DNA from: Maribellus luteus
GTDB taxonomy: Bacteria > Bacteroidota > Bacteroidia > Bacteroidales > Prolixibacteraceae
Assembly (NCBI RefSeq): GCF_003576475.1
Contig: NZ_QWGR01000006.1
Location: 1-64,000 of the forward strand
Length of the DNA stretch: 64,000 nt
Direction of reading: 5' to 3'
Shown here: one piece after another, positions 16,917 to 26,005 of the stretch
How positions within the stretch are numbered: the stretch's first letter is position 1
How the letters are laid out: each line of letters opens with the position of its first letter
Position numbers and translations under genes: made by a program
The notes under the pieces: model-generated
Told to the model about the DNA's origin: nothing
The model's database searches: none
What the model saw: only the letters and a program-made list of their open reading frames with translations

Positions 16917-17534
16917 TTACAATTTAATACCCATGAATCCCATGAATGCCATCCCCATCAAGCCTGTAACAATGAAGGTGATTCCCAGCCCACGCAAGGG
17001 AGCCGGTACATTGGAATATTCAATTTTTTCACGGATAGCGGCAACGCCAACAATAGCCAGGAACCAGCCTACGCCCGAACCTAAACCATAAACCGACGCT
17101 TCGCCAATGTTTACAAAGGCTTTTTGCTGCATAAATAGCGAACCTCCCAAAATTGCACAGTTAACAGCAATAAGAGGAAGGAAAATTCCCAGTTGGGTGT
17201 AAAGAACCGGAGCGAATTTCTCCACTACCATTTCCACCAGCTGTACCATTGATGCAATGATGGCAATAAACATGATAAAAGACAAGAAGCTTAAATCCAC
17301 GTCGGCCAGCGAAGGGCTGAGCCAGGTAAGTGCTCCTTCTTTTAATACGTAGTTTTCGAGCAGGTAGTCAACCGGAACGGTAATACCCAACACAAAAATT
17401 ACTGCTATTCCCAATCCGGCAGCCGTACTCACTTTTTTCGAAACAGCAAGGTATGAACACATGCCCAGGAAGTAGGCAAATACCATGTTTTCGATGAAAA
17501 TCGACTTAACAAATAAATTTATTAGATTTTCCAT
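16917..17534 (-). CDS. nqrE: Na+-translocating NADH:quinone reductase subunit E
   Basis: Integral membrane subunit of 205 residues with about six helices. It pairs with NqrD to hold an iron centre in the membrane: Cys26 (LGMCSYLAV) and Cys126 (AVNCAILGG) are the conserved ligands, matching the counterparts in NqrD. The family signature [13 protein letters not shown] is present near the C-terminal end. It is the fifth gene of the operon, 20 bp after nqrD and 21 bp before nqrF. Nothing is unusual in length or composition. RnfA/RsxA is the closest alternative family, but the operon identifies it as NqrE. Confidence 0.97.
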   Translation of the reverse strand: MENLINLFVKSIFIENMVFAYFLGMCSYLAVSKKVSTAAGLGIAVIFVLGITVPVDYLLENYVLKEGALTWLSPSLADVDLSFLSFIMFIAIIASMVQLVEMVVEKFAPVLYTQLGIFLPLIAVNCAILGGSLFMQQKAFVNIGEASVYGLGSGVGWFLAIVGVAAIREKIEYSNVPAPLRGLGITFIVTGLMGMAFMGFMGIKL

Positions 17535-17554
17535 GATAATCTGATTTCTATGGG

Positions 17555-18199
17555 TTAGTTTTCAATTAGTTTACGATTACGGCTACGTTGTACCCATATA
17601 ATAATTCCAACAGTGATCAGTGCCATCGGAGGCAGGATCATCATACCGTTGTTCGCATAGAAACCACCGTTTGTAATGTACCAGCTGTCAGGAATAACCT
17701 GGAAGCCAAATACCGAACCGGAGCCAAGCAGCTCGCGGAAGAAACCAACAATGATTAATATTACTGCATAACCGGCACCGTTTCCGATACCATCGAGGAA
17801 CGATTGCCAAGGCCTGTTACCCAGGGCAAAAGCTTCGAGCCGTCCCATGATGATACAGTTGGTAATAATCAAACCAACAAATACCGATAATTGCTTGCTT
17901 ACATCGTAAACATAGGCTTTTAGAATCTGGTCAACCAGAATTACCAATGAAGCGATAACCACCAGCTGAACAATAATACGAATCCGGTTAGGGATGGTAT
18001 TTCTCAACAACGAAATAATAACGTTTGCAAAAGCTAAAACGATGGTAACCGAGATCGACATTACCACGGCAGGTTTTAGCTGGGCTGTTACCGCCAGTGC
18101 CGAACAGATCCCTAATACCTGCACGGTAATCGGGTTGCTGCTATTCAGCGGATCGGATAACAGTTTTAAATTTTTCTTTGAAAATAATGGTTCGCTCAT
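17555..18199 (-). CDS. nqrD: Na+-translocating NADH:quinone reductase subunit D
   Basis: Integral membrane subunit of 214 residues with six predicted helices. Cys32 (LGICSALAV) and Cys115 (ITNCIIMGR) are the conserved membrane iron ligands shared with NqrE in inverted topology. [27 protein letters not shown] is the family segment found in NqrD/RnfE. It follows nqrC after only 3 bp and precedes nqrE by 20 bp, so translation is probably coupled. Its job is electron transfer across the membrane between the NqrF cluster and the NqrC flavin, coupled to sodium export; this is established for the Vibrio enzyme. Confidence 0.97.
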   Translation of the reverse strand: MSEPLFSKKNLKLLSDPLNSSNPITVQVLGICSALAVTAQLKPAVVMSISVTIVLAFANVIISLLRNTIPNRIRIIVQLVVIASLVILVDQILKAYVYDVSKQLSVFVGLIITNCIIMGRLEAFALGNRPWQSFLDGIGNGAGYAVILIIVGFFRELLGSGSVFGFQVIPDSWYITNGGFYANNGMMILPPMALITVGIIIWVQRSRNRKLIEN

Positions 18200-18202
18200 G
18201 GC

Positions 18203-18901
18203 TTAAGATTTTTTCTTTTTTAAGAATTCTTCATATCTGGCAAAGTCGTCGAGGAGCATTTGCTCAAGCCCTTTACTGGTGATGGTACCTCCTGAGATGC
18301 CATCTACTTTGTGGTCGGCGGGAGCATCCTGTCCAACTTTTGCTACGATAATGGAAACCAGTTGACCTTTGTTGTCAAAAAGTTTCTTACCAATAAATTG
18401 TTTCTCGAATACCGGGGTGGAAATTTCAGCACCCAATCCGGGAGTTTCCCCCTGGTGGTCGAAGTTGGCACCGTAAATGGTGTTCATGTCTTCGTCTAAG
18501 GCAACAAAGCCCCAGATAGGTCCCCAAAGACCTGCCCCGCGCAGCGGAAGCACATATTTGATGCCCTGTTCTGTTTGACATTCAAAAACCGGCAAATGCA
18601 TTTCTTCGACGGGTTTTGCGTACTCCCTTTTCAGGTCGGTGTTAAACGCATCGCCTTCTACTTTTTCGCCGCTTACATTTACAACGTATTCGTTTACTAT
18701 CTTTTCAGCATAGATCTTTTCTGCATCAGCAGGAGTACTGGCAATGTTTACCGATGCCAGGATACTTTGCTTTTTCTCCACCTCGATGTTCCGTACCTGT
18801 TGGGGCTTAAGCGCCATGGCAACGGAAGCCAGAATCGCTGCAACCAGGACTACCATGATTGCGGCGTATAAAACTGTATATGTATTACCGTTTCTGTTCA
18901 T
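18203..18901 (-). CDS. nqrC: Na+-translocating NADH:quinone reductase subunit C (FMN-binding)
   Basis: Periplasm-facing subunit of 232 residues with one N-terminal membrane helix (8-30) and an FMN-binding domain. The covalent flavin site is DGISGGTITS, with Thr206 the expected FMN acceptor; the usual third residue of S-G-A-T is Gly here. Family segments LRGAGLWGPIWGFVAL and GETPGLGAEIS are present. FMN attachment requires ApbE, and an apbE gene lies about 15 kb downstream. It sits 12 bp after nqrB and 3 bp before nqrD. The C-terminal tail EEFLKKKKS is charged. Confidence 0.97.
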   Translation of the reverse strand: MNRNGNTYTVLYAAIMVVLVAAILASVAMALKPQQVRNIEVEKKQSILASVNIASTPADAEKIYAEKIVNEYVVNVSGEKVEGDAFNTDLKREYAKPVEEMHLPVFECQTEQGIKYVLPLRGAGLWGPIWGFVALDEDMNTIYGANFDHQGETPGLGAEISTPVFEKQFIGKKLFDNKGQLVSIIVAKVGQDAPADHKVDGISGGTITSKGLEQMLLDDFARYEEFLKKKKS

Positions 18902-18913
18902 GATCTTTAATTT

Positions 18914-20095
18914 TTAAGCAGTTCTTCCACTAACGGTTGCACGTTTCAGTCTTTTCTTAATGTGGCCCTGAACAACATAATGGTCGATCAGCGGTGCAAA
19001 GGTGTTCATTAACAGAATGGCAAGCATCATTCCCTCCGGATAGGCGGGGTTGACAACGCGAATCAATACTGCCAGAATACCAATAAGGAAACCATAAATC
19101 CATTTTCCGCTTACGGTTTGCGAACCTGAAACAGGATCGGTGGCCATAAAAATGGCGCCAAACATAAATCCACCCAAAATGAGGTGATGCCAGAACGGAA
19201 TTGCAAAGAATACCTGGTTGGCTTCAGAAAGGGAAGCGCTACCGGCAAAAGCATTCAGGATAAGTCCCATAACTGCACCACCGGCAATGGTCGAAAGCAT
19301 GATCCTCCAGCTTCCGATTCCTGTAACGATTAGAAGGACTGCACCGATTAAAATAGCCAGTGTTGAAGTTTCGCCGATCGATCCGGGAACCAGTCCGAAG
19401 AAAGCATCGGAAGCAGTGTAGGAAATAACTCCGGAAGCTGCATCGCCCAGCGGAGTCGCACAGGTGATGGCATCAGTTGCCTGACTGCCGGCTACCCACA
19501 CTTTAATACCCGACATTTGCGCCGGGTAGGCAAAGAACAAAAAGGCACGTGCTACCAGAGCCGGGTTCCAAATGTTCATTCCGGTTCCACCAAATACCTC
19601 TTTCCCGATGACCACTGCAAAGGCTGTTGCCACGGCAATCATCCAAAGCGGCGTTTCAACTGGCATTACCAGCGGAATAAGCATCCCGGAAACCAGGAAT
19701 CCTTCCTGTATTTCGTGGCCGCGAATTTGCGCAAACACAAACTCGATACCCAAACCAACGCCGTACGAAACGATGATGATCGGAAGTACTTTCAGCAAGC
19801 CGAAAAGGAAAATTTCAAAAAAACCGGTTGAAGCAAGTTCATCGATTGCTTTGAAGTGTTGGTACCCGGTATTGTACATCCCCATAAGGATGGCCGGCAC
19901 CAGTGCCAACACTACCATTCCCATGGTACGCTTCAGATCGATGTAATCGTGAATGTGCGTTCCCGATTTGGAAGTGTTCTTTTGAACAAAGAACAGTGTG
20001 AAGAAACCATCGTGTACGGAATGAAGCCAGTGGTACTTGGCGCCTTTCTGCACATAAGGTTTCGTATTCTCAAAAATGTTTTTTATAAAATTCAT
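18914..20095 (-). CDS. nqrB: Na+-translocating NADH:quinone reductase subunit B
   Basis: Large membrane subunit (393 residues, about ten helices) that carries covalent FMN and riboflavin and forms the sodium and quinone path. Family segments include GKEVFGGTGMNIWNPALVARAFLFFAYP and ATDPVSGSQT. The place of the FMN-threonine motif reads TDAITCATPLG (Thr214), where the commonly quoted consensus is SGAT. The gene follows nqrA after a 120-bp spacer, the longest in the operon, with no terminator in it, and overlaps no other gene. Length is close to the usual 400-415. Confidence 0.97.
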   Translation of the reverse strand: MNFIKNIFENTKPYVQKGAKYHWLHSVHDGFFTLFFVQKNTSKSGTHIHDYIDLKRTMGMVVLALVPAILMGMYNTGYQHFKAIDELASTGFFEIFLFGLLKVLPIIIVSYGVGLGIEFVFAQIRGHEIQEGFLVSGMLIPLVMPVETPLWMIAVATAFAVVIGKEVFGGTGMNIWNPALVARAFLFFAYPAQMSGIKVWVAGSQATDAITCATPLGDAASGVISYTASDAFFGLVPGSIGETSTLAILIGAVLLIVTGIGSWRIMLSTIAGGAVMGLILNAFAGSASLSEANQVFFAIPFWHHLILGGFMFGAIFMATDPVSGSQTVSGKWIYGFLIGILAVLIRVVNPAYPEGMMLAILLMNTFAPLIDHYVVQGHIKKRLKRATVSGRTA

Positions 20096-20215
20096 TTCAT
20101 TTTATTGTTTACATTCCATTGTATTCGATAAAACTTGCCCGTGTATTCGTCATTTCAGAATAACAGTAAACAGGTTTGCTTCATCTTTTAAGATTGAATT
20201 GATTACGTGTAAAAA

Positions 20216-21562
20216 TTAACCAAGTTCTTTAATCATAATGTTGATCCCGTCGCGGAGAATCTTTTGCACTTCAACTTTTGAAGTACAGGCATATTCACAA
20301 AGGGCCAGGTCTTCTTCTATTACCTCGTAAATACCCAGTTGCTCCATTTTATCGATATCGTTCACCAGGATCGCTTTCAGCAGGTGAACCGGCAAAATGT
20401 CGATCGGAACCAGTTTCTCGTACTGACCTGACATGACAAATGCACGCTCGCCACCGTGTAAATTGGCGTTAAGTGTGTATTCTTTTTTCGGGAACAGTTT
20501 GCCTAAAAATGCTTTGGATGCACTGAATTTATCAAAACCAGGCGATGCCCAGCCCATAAATTCATATTCATCACCTTCCGGAATCACAGTTATCTGCGAG
20601 TCGTAGAACCCAAAGTATTGCTGAGGACCTACTTTTTTACCGGTAAGCACGTTTCCGCTGATAATACGCAGATGGTAGTTGGCTTCCACCAGTCTTTCCT
20701 GTACAAGCGAAGCTACCGGTGCACCCACAACCGTTTGGTAATACTTGGGCGCTGATACTTCCGAGCCGGTTAGCGCTACAATTCTGCTGAAATCCACATT
20801 TCCGGTCTCAAAAAGACGGCCGATCAGCAGAACGTCCTGTACGTTTAATGTCCATACCACTTCGCCTTTGTTAAGCGGCTTGGTATTGGCAATTTGTACT
20901 CCAACGTTTCCGGCAGGGTGCGGCCCTTCGAATGTGTTGATCTCTACATTTTTTACGCCGGTAAATGCTGAGTTTGCATTTACTCCCAGGTAAACTTTTC
21001 CCTCGGTAAGTTTGGCAAGGGCGTTTACTCCGGTCTGAAACGTCTCAAGCTGTCCTGCAATTACAAAATTGTAATCGGGTGCCAGTGGCGCCGTGTCGAA
21101 TGTTGAAATGTAAATCGATAGCGGTTTTTGATCGGGAGATGCAATCACTCCGTACGGCCGCTTTTTAATAAATGGCCACAAACCACTTTTCAGTATCTGC
21201 TCTTTAACCTCTTCTCCGGATAAAGTGTTCGGGTCAGCTTTCTTGAAAGAAGCGGAACCTGCATCTTTATCTGTCTCAATTACTACTTCCAAAATTTTAC
21301 GACGCTCACCACGGTTGATTGAAACCACTTTACCGCCAACAGGGGCCGTAAAGACAATTTCAGGGTGGTATTTATCGTAAAAAAGCGCATCGCCTGCCTT
21401 TACAATGGCATCGGCTTTAACACTGAGTTTTGGAGTAAGTCCGGGAAAATCGGTTGGTTTCAGAGCGACTGTTGCCGGGACCGGCAATTTTTCGAGTACC
21501 TTTTCAGCACTGCCTTTTAGCTTAATGTTCAGCCCTTTTTTTAACCTAATCACTTCTGACAT
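20216..21562 (-). CDS. nqrA: Na+-translocating NADH:quinone reductase subunit A
   Basis: Cytoplasmic quinone-associated subunit of 448 residues, first gene of the operon. It begins MSEVIRLKKGLNIKLKGSAEK and contains the RnfC-like barrel segments KPTDFPGLTPKLSVKADAIVKAGDALFYDK and GPHPAGNVGVQI, which are diagnostic for NqrA. Near the end, CEYACTSKVEVQKILRDGI is the conserved C-terminal motif. A good promoter precedes it (see the promoter entry). Length agrees with the family (about 445-450). The complete set of six subunits shows that this bacterium uses sodium-motive respiration. Confidence 0.98.
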   Translation of the reverse strand: MSEVIRLKKGLNIKLKGSAEKVLEKLPVPATVALKPTDFPGLTPKLSVKADAIVKAGDALFYDKYHPEIVFTAPVGGKVVSINRGERRKILEVVIETDKDAGSASFKKADPNTLSGEEVKEQILKSGLWPFIKKRPYGVIASPDQKPLSIYISTFDTAPLAPDYNFVIAGQLETFQTGVNALAKLTEGKVYLGVNANSAFTGVKNVEINTFEGPHPAGNVGVQIANTKPLNKGEVVWTLNVQDVLLIGRLFETGNVDFSRIVALTGSEVSAPKYYQTVVGAPVASLVQERLVEANYHLRIISGNVLTGKKVGPQQYFGFYDSQITVIPEGDEYEFMGWASPGFDKFSASKAFLGKLFPKKEYTLNANLHGGERAFVMSGQYEKLVPIDILPVHLLKAILVNDIDKMEQLGIYEVIEEDLALCEYACTSKVEVQKILRDGINIMIKELG

Positions 21563-21595
21563 ATTGATTTAAGACTAAGAATTATTTCAGGTTGG

Positions 21596-21625
21596 CAAAA
21601 GTAATAATTAATTGCTGTTAGACAA
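21596..21625 (-). promoter_or_regulatory. Promoter of the nqrABCDEF operon
   Basis: On the minus strand a TTG (-33 box, 21623-21625) is followed after 19 bp by TACTTTTG (-7 box, 21596-21603), matching the Bacteroidota TTTG / TAnnTTTG pattern with ideal spacing. A transcript would begin about 30 bases before the nqrA ATG. Confidence 0.7.
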
Positions 21626-21986
21626 TGCGAAATAGTAAAGAGTTGTTATCAAAGTATGTGAATATATTAATAAGTTAAGTTGATTTGGAAACTGTCAAAT
21701 AATCAGTGCATTTATATCTTTTGAAACAGGAGAAAAGGCTTCAGATTAAATTAACATTTTTGAGCTTATTGTATTTTGGAATATATTTTGACAGATTTAC
21801 CGCTTTTATTTGAAATTCATAAATTTGATATTTGCAGAAAAATAAATGAAAACGGAACGAATTTTTATTTTGTAAGCAGTGGTGTGCAACAGTTTAAACT
21901 TTAGTTCGTTTGACTTTTTGAGTAGTTTTCTGCCCGGTTTTATTTCTCCGATATTTGGAGAAAGATACTATAAAATACAACTGAAA
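21626..21986. other. AT-rich intergenic region between divergent nqrA and the T9SS plug gene
   Basis: Apart from the nqrA promoter at its left end I see only AT-rich DNA with no open frame, hairpin or repeat. A promoter for the plug gene should lie here, but no box is convincing. Confidence 0.5.
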
Positions 21987-23273
21987 ATGAGAAAATTCCT
22001 GACTCTGATAATGGGTTGTTTGGCCCAGTTCGCTTTTGTGAATGCTCAAACCAACGATTTTTATTATGAAACAGCTGTTTACAAGGAAGAAATAAAGTCG
22101 GCTAAAATGTTTCGTGAAGGCTTTGTTTTGTCGAATCCGGTTCTGGGATTAAACGAAGACCAGCGGTTGGTGATGAAATTTGACGATCTTGTGACAGATG
22201 TAAAAGACTATTATTATACCATCATCCATTGCGATGCCGACTGGAAAGAGAGTTTTATTCCGCAACCTGATTACCTTGAAGGTTTCCCGGAAAATCCGGT
22301 GGATGATTATGCAAAGTCGTTTAATACCACTTTCGATTACATTAATTACCAGATCGTACTGCCCAACGAACACGTGCAATTCAAAGTTTCAGGAAATTAC
22401 GTTTTGGTGGTGTTTGAGGATAACGACAAAGAGAAGGTTGTGCTGACGCAACGGTTCTACATTTACGAAGAAGTGGTTGATATTGCCGGTACTGTGAGGC
22501 GGGCAACTACCGATGCATTTAAAGGCGAAAGCCAGGAGATAGATTTTACGATTAATCATCCCAACCTGGCCATTTTGAATCCGCAGGAAGAAGTGAAAGT
22601 GGTGATTATGCAAAACGACCGCTGGGATAATGCCATAAAAAATCTAAAACCGCTTTATATCCGCGACGGGCAATTGGTGTATGATTATAACCGCGAAAAT
22701 GTTTTCAAAGCAGGCAACGAATTCCGGTATTTCGATATTCGTTCCAATCGGTTGAACGGGGAAAATGTGTTTTCTACCGATTTCTTTCGCCCGTATTTCC
22801 ACAAAACGCTCAAAACAGATGAAATCAGGGCCAATAAAAGGTTTTTCCCTTACAAGGAAATGAACGGAAAGTATTCCGTCGAAAGTCAGGATCAGGAAGT
22901 GCGCGATTATGATACCGAATGCGATTATGTGTTTGTTCATTTTAGTTTGCCCATGGAATCGCCGCTGGTAGGAGGGACCGTTAATGTGTTTGGTGCACTC
23001 ACCCAGTGGAACGCGAACAAAGGAAACGAGATGACCTACAATTTCGACAATAGCACCTACGAATTAACACTCCTTTTAAAACAAGGCTACTATAACTTTA
23101 TGTATGTGTATGTGCCGCAAGGGGCGCGGGTAGCCGATCATACCAATATCGAAGGCAGTTTTTGGGAGACCGAGAATGATTACCAGATTTTTGTGTATTA
23201 CCGCGATTTGGCGGGGCGCTACGACCGACTGGTGGGTTATCGTCAGTTAAATTCGGTGGTAAACAGGTTTTAG
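21987..23273 (+). CDS. Type IX secretion system plug protein (DUF5103)
   Basis: 428 residues from the ATG at 21987, which starts a good signal peptide (MRKFLTLIMGCLAQFAFVNAQ); the longer frame upstream lacks one. Recognisable family segments are the N-terminal YYETAVYKEEIKSAKMFREGF, YYYTIIHCDADWKESFI, NEHVQFKVSGNYVLVVFE, FRPYFHKTL and the C-terminal YQIFVYYRDLAGRYDRLVGY. Known family members (DUF5103/T9SS plug) close the periplasmic side of the SprA translocon when idle. No other T9SS gene is nearby, which is usual because T9SS genes are scattered. The presence implies that some exported enzymes here may use C-terminal T9SS signals. Confidence 0.85.
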   Translation: MRKFLTLIMGCLAQFAFVNAQTNDFYYETAVYKEEIKSAKMFREGFVLSNPVLGLNEDQRLVMKFDDLVTDVKDYYYTIIHCDADWKESFIPQPDYLEGFPENPVDDYAKSFNTTFDYINYQIVLPNEHVQFKVSGNYVLVVFEDNDKEKVVLTQRFYIYEEVVDIAGTVRRATTDAFKGESQEIDFTINHPNLAILNPQEEVKVVIMQNDRWDNAIKNLKPLYIRDGQLVYDYNRENVFKAGNEFRYFDIRSNRLNGENVFSTDFFRPYFHKTLKTDEIRANKRFFPYKEMNGKYSVESQDQEVRDYDTECDYVFVHFSLPMESPLVGGTVNVFGALTQWNANKGNEMTYNFDNSTYELTLLLKQGYYNFMYVYVPQGARVADHTNIEGSFWETENDYQIFVYYRDLAGRYDRLVGYRQLNSVVNRF

Positions 23274-23588
23274 ACAACATTCATAATTTTATCTATAGTT
23301 GGCCTGCATTTTTAGGCGGAAAGTACCTTTGTTTCTGCCTTGTTTTAAATTGTCCTTACACAAATATGAATTGGAAGAAGCTGGAGAATAACAAATAAAC
23401 AATAAGGAATAAAGAATGGGGAAGTGTTTGTGGATGAGTGATTTGTGCTAATGCTTCTTGATTTTTTATTCCATATTCGTTATTAAAAAACATTCCTGTT
23501 TTCTTCAAATTCCGGAAAGAAAAAGATATGTAATAGAAGGGGGCAAAAGAAAGATAACAGAAGTAGACAAGCGTTGAAAGGCCGAGAA
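23274..23588. repeat. Intergenic region with an AATAAGGAATA-type imperfect inverted repeat
   Basis: No gene is supported. GAATAACAAATAAACAATAA followed by GGAATAAAGAAT (about 23386-23417) faces TTATTCCATATTCGTTATT (23466-23484), an imperfect inverted repeat built on AATAAsGAATA. A minus-strand frame across it is an AT-rich artefact. Confidence 0.45.
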
Positions 23589-25670
23589 TCAACTTACGAT
23601 CTTCATATAGCCTTGCCCGTCGCTGAATGGTATTGAAAACCAGAACTGGCTTCCCTGTTCCAGGGTGGAATCAAACTCGAGTTCGCCTCCCAAAAGTGCC
23701 ACGTAATGTTGGGCAATCGGCAAGCCGATTCCGGAACCTGAGGTCGTTTGGTTGATGGCATTGGGAATCCGGTAAAAACGACTGAAAATGTTTTCAAACT
23801 CTTCTTTCGGGATGCCAATACCGGTATCAGCAACCACAAATTTTATGTATTCGTTCCTGATCATTTCGTAACCAATGGTTACAGTTCCTTTGGTGGTGTA
23901 TTTTACAGCATTATCGAGCAAGATCATTAATGCCTCTTTTAGCAGTTGGTTGTCGGTGCTAAAGCCAAAATCGGGGTTGTGAACATCCAGGTTCATGCGA
24001 ATGCGAACGTCTTTTGAGTCGGGGATGTGTGGCGCGTATTGGTTGTAAATGTCGCGCAGCAGCCCGTTAATTCTGCAAAATGCATGCTTCACCTCAATCG
24101 CTTCCGTTTCAATTTTGGAGAGATGGATGGTGTTGTCGATCATGTTCAGCAATTGTTTCCCGTTTTCGGTGATGGCGTCGGTCAGTTCCAGCCGGTCAGT
24201 CTGTTCCATCTCAGCGTCCGACAACATCCGGGTAAAATTGGTGATGATGTTCATCGGTGTCCTGATCTCGTGCGACAGATTGGCCAGGAAAGCCGATTTT
24301 AAGCGATCCGATTCCTCGGCGCGTTTCAATGCCTTTTCAAGTTTGAACTCCGCAGTTTTTCGCTTGGTAATATCCCGGGCCACCGAAATAACCGAATGCG
24401 CATTCAGTTTGGCCAGCCGCATTTCAAACAAAAAAGTTCCGTTGGGTGTATTCAGCGAATATTCGATACTCTCGATCGAGTTGGACCGGATACAATTCTG
24501 GATACAGGCATATATTTTATTGGCCAGGTTCTCGGGAAAACCCGTGTTGAATATCGAGCTTCCGATAATGTTGGCATCTTCCACTTTAAACAGGTCGCTT
24601 TCCTTGATCACAAAGTCTTCGTAAATGCCGTCCTTGTCAATAACAAAGAAAATATCGGGGATGGCTTCCAGCAACACTTTGTAGCGTCGTTTGTTGGCTT
24701 CCAGTTCTGCCATTTTCTTTTTTACCTTGGTGATGTCTTCAAAAATCAGGTAGTATAGATTGTAGCTTGGGTTTATAACATGGATTTTAAACCATTTGTC
24801 GATATGTGGCGCCTGTATTTCCGAAATTCCCTTTCGGCTGAAAAGCACCGTTTTGTTCACGTCCAGCTTTCCTTTAAATATAAGGTTGAAAACATAATGT
24901 GCATCCTGTCCCTGAACTTCGTGCAGGTTAAGTTTGAAAGCTGCTTCAAAGGCATTGTTTACTTTGTCGATTACCAGCCTTACCACATTTCCGCCTTCAT
25001 CGCGCTCGGCACTAATGCGCGAGATCAGAAAAGGAGAATTCTGAATAACCCTGTTTAAGCTTACGGTCTGTCGCTGAAGTGCTTCTTTCAGACGTTCAAT
25101 AGCGTGATTAAAGTGTCGTCTGAGATAAAAAGTGGACAGGAAAAACGCGAGAAAAACAAAAAACGGATTGGTAACAATGGGATCAAAGTAGCTGAACGAA
25201 TCCAGCAAATGATCGGCTATGAATAATTGAAGTCCAATGGTTGCTACCGATAATAAAAAGTAAAGCAGAATTTTACTGTCGTTATTGGAAAAGAAATAGA
25301 GGAAAACCAGCCCAGCAATAAGCCACCAGGTGGAATAATGAATGGTTTCGACCGGGGGAAGGTGAGCGCTGAATTCTGAAATATAGTAACCGTAAATAAA
25401 TACCGGTGTAAGAAAAACGATGTTAATGGCGCAGTTATTTTTCCCGTTTAGCACACACACAACCGATAAAATAGATGCGGCCAGCAAAAGAAAGTCGCAA
25501 ATGAGACACAAAGTTGCATTGGGAACAAAAAGATGACTTATCAAAATAGCAAGCATGATACCGCCGATCGAACTCCATATCATCAGCAGGTAAAAAAGCT
25601 GCTTTTGTTTAGCCTCAGGGAGCGCAGCCCAAAACCTATCACTCAATATTTTAGATAATCTTTTTAACAA
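23589..25670 (-). CDS. PAS-domain sensor histidine kinase
   Basis: A 693-residue membrane histidine kinase. Residues 25-185 hold about six membrane helices. Two PAS-like domains follow (about 205-315 and 325-440, the second ending in the PAC motif SVISVARDITKRK). The HisKA dimerisation helix has the phosphorylatable His467 in FLANLSHEIRTPMN. The ATPase domain shows the N box EALMILLDNAVKYTTKG, the G1 box DTGIGIP and the G2 box GSGIGLPIAQ. There is no receiver domain and no response-regulator gene nearby, so the partner is unknown and it is an orphan kinase. What it senses cannot be told. Confidence 0.95.
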   Translation of the reverse strand: MLKRLSKILSDRFWAALPEAKQKQLFYLLMIWSSIGGIMLAILISHLFVPNATLCLICDFLLLAASILSVVCVLNGKNNCAINIVFLTPVFIYGYYISEFSAHLPPVETIHYSTWWLIAGLVFLYFFSNNDSKILLYFLLSVATIGLQLFIADHLLDSFSYFDPIVTNPFFVFLAFFLSTFYLRRHFNHAIERLKEALQRQTVSLNRVIQNSPFLISRISAERDEGGNVVRLVIDKVNNAFEAAFKLNLHEVQGQDAHYVFNLIFKGKLDVNKTVLFSRKGISEIQAPHIDKWFKIHVINPSYNLYYLIFEDITKVKKKMAELEANKRRYKVLLEAIPDIFFVIDKDGIYEDFVIKESDLFKVEDANIIGSSIFNTGFPENLANKIYACIQNCIRSNSIESIEYSLNTPNGTFLFEMRLAKLNAHSVISVARDITKRKTAEFKLEKALKRAEESDRLKSAFLANLSHEIRTPMNIITNFTRMLSDAEMEQTDRLELTDAITENGKQLLNMIDNTIHLSKIETEAIEVKHAFCRINGLLRDIYNQYAPHIPDSKDVRIRMNLDVHNPDFGFSTDNQLLKEALMILLDNAVKYTTKGTVTIGYEMIRNEYIKFVVADTGIGIPKEEFENIFSRFYRIPNAINQTTSGSGIGLPIAQHYVALLGGELEFDSTLEQGSQFWFSIPFSDGQGYMKIVS

Positions 25671-26005
25671 TAAGGTAAAGGTATTAAAAATGTGTCAAAT
25701 CACATTCAGAAGATTTTATTTCGCTAATATATAATTTCCATTGGTGAAAATAATGGATTTGTGCACTTCTCTGTGAAGTCAGTTTAATCCGCCTGATTGG
25801 GTTGGAATCGCACGGAAAATTGCCCTAAAAGTTGCCTGGGTATTCTACTCCGCTGTGGGCGAAAGTTTTATGTTGCGTTGTATTGCCTGATAATTGGTTA
25901 TTCCGGGGAGTTTTTGGCAAGCCCTGATATTTGTTATGATTTGGGCGGGCGCTATTTTATAGTTTTGTAGCAAACGAAGGAATTTTGTAACAAAATAATA
26001 GAATT
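25671..26005. other. Intergenic region upstream of pruA, with a -7 promoter box
   Basis: On the plus strand TAGTTTTG (25960-25967) fits the TAnnTTTG -7 consensus 39 bp before the pruA start. TTTG at 25940-25943 lies 16 bp upstream, somewhat closer than the usual 19. Nothing else is recognisable in the region; it separates two divergent genes. Confidence 0.45.

Noticed and set aside
23356-23592. A 78-codon minus-strand frame beyond the histidine kinase
   Set aside because: It is hydrophobic only because of AT-rich repeats and overlaps the kinase end without a start context.
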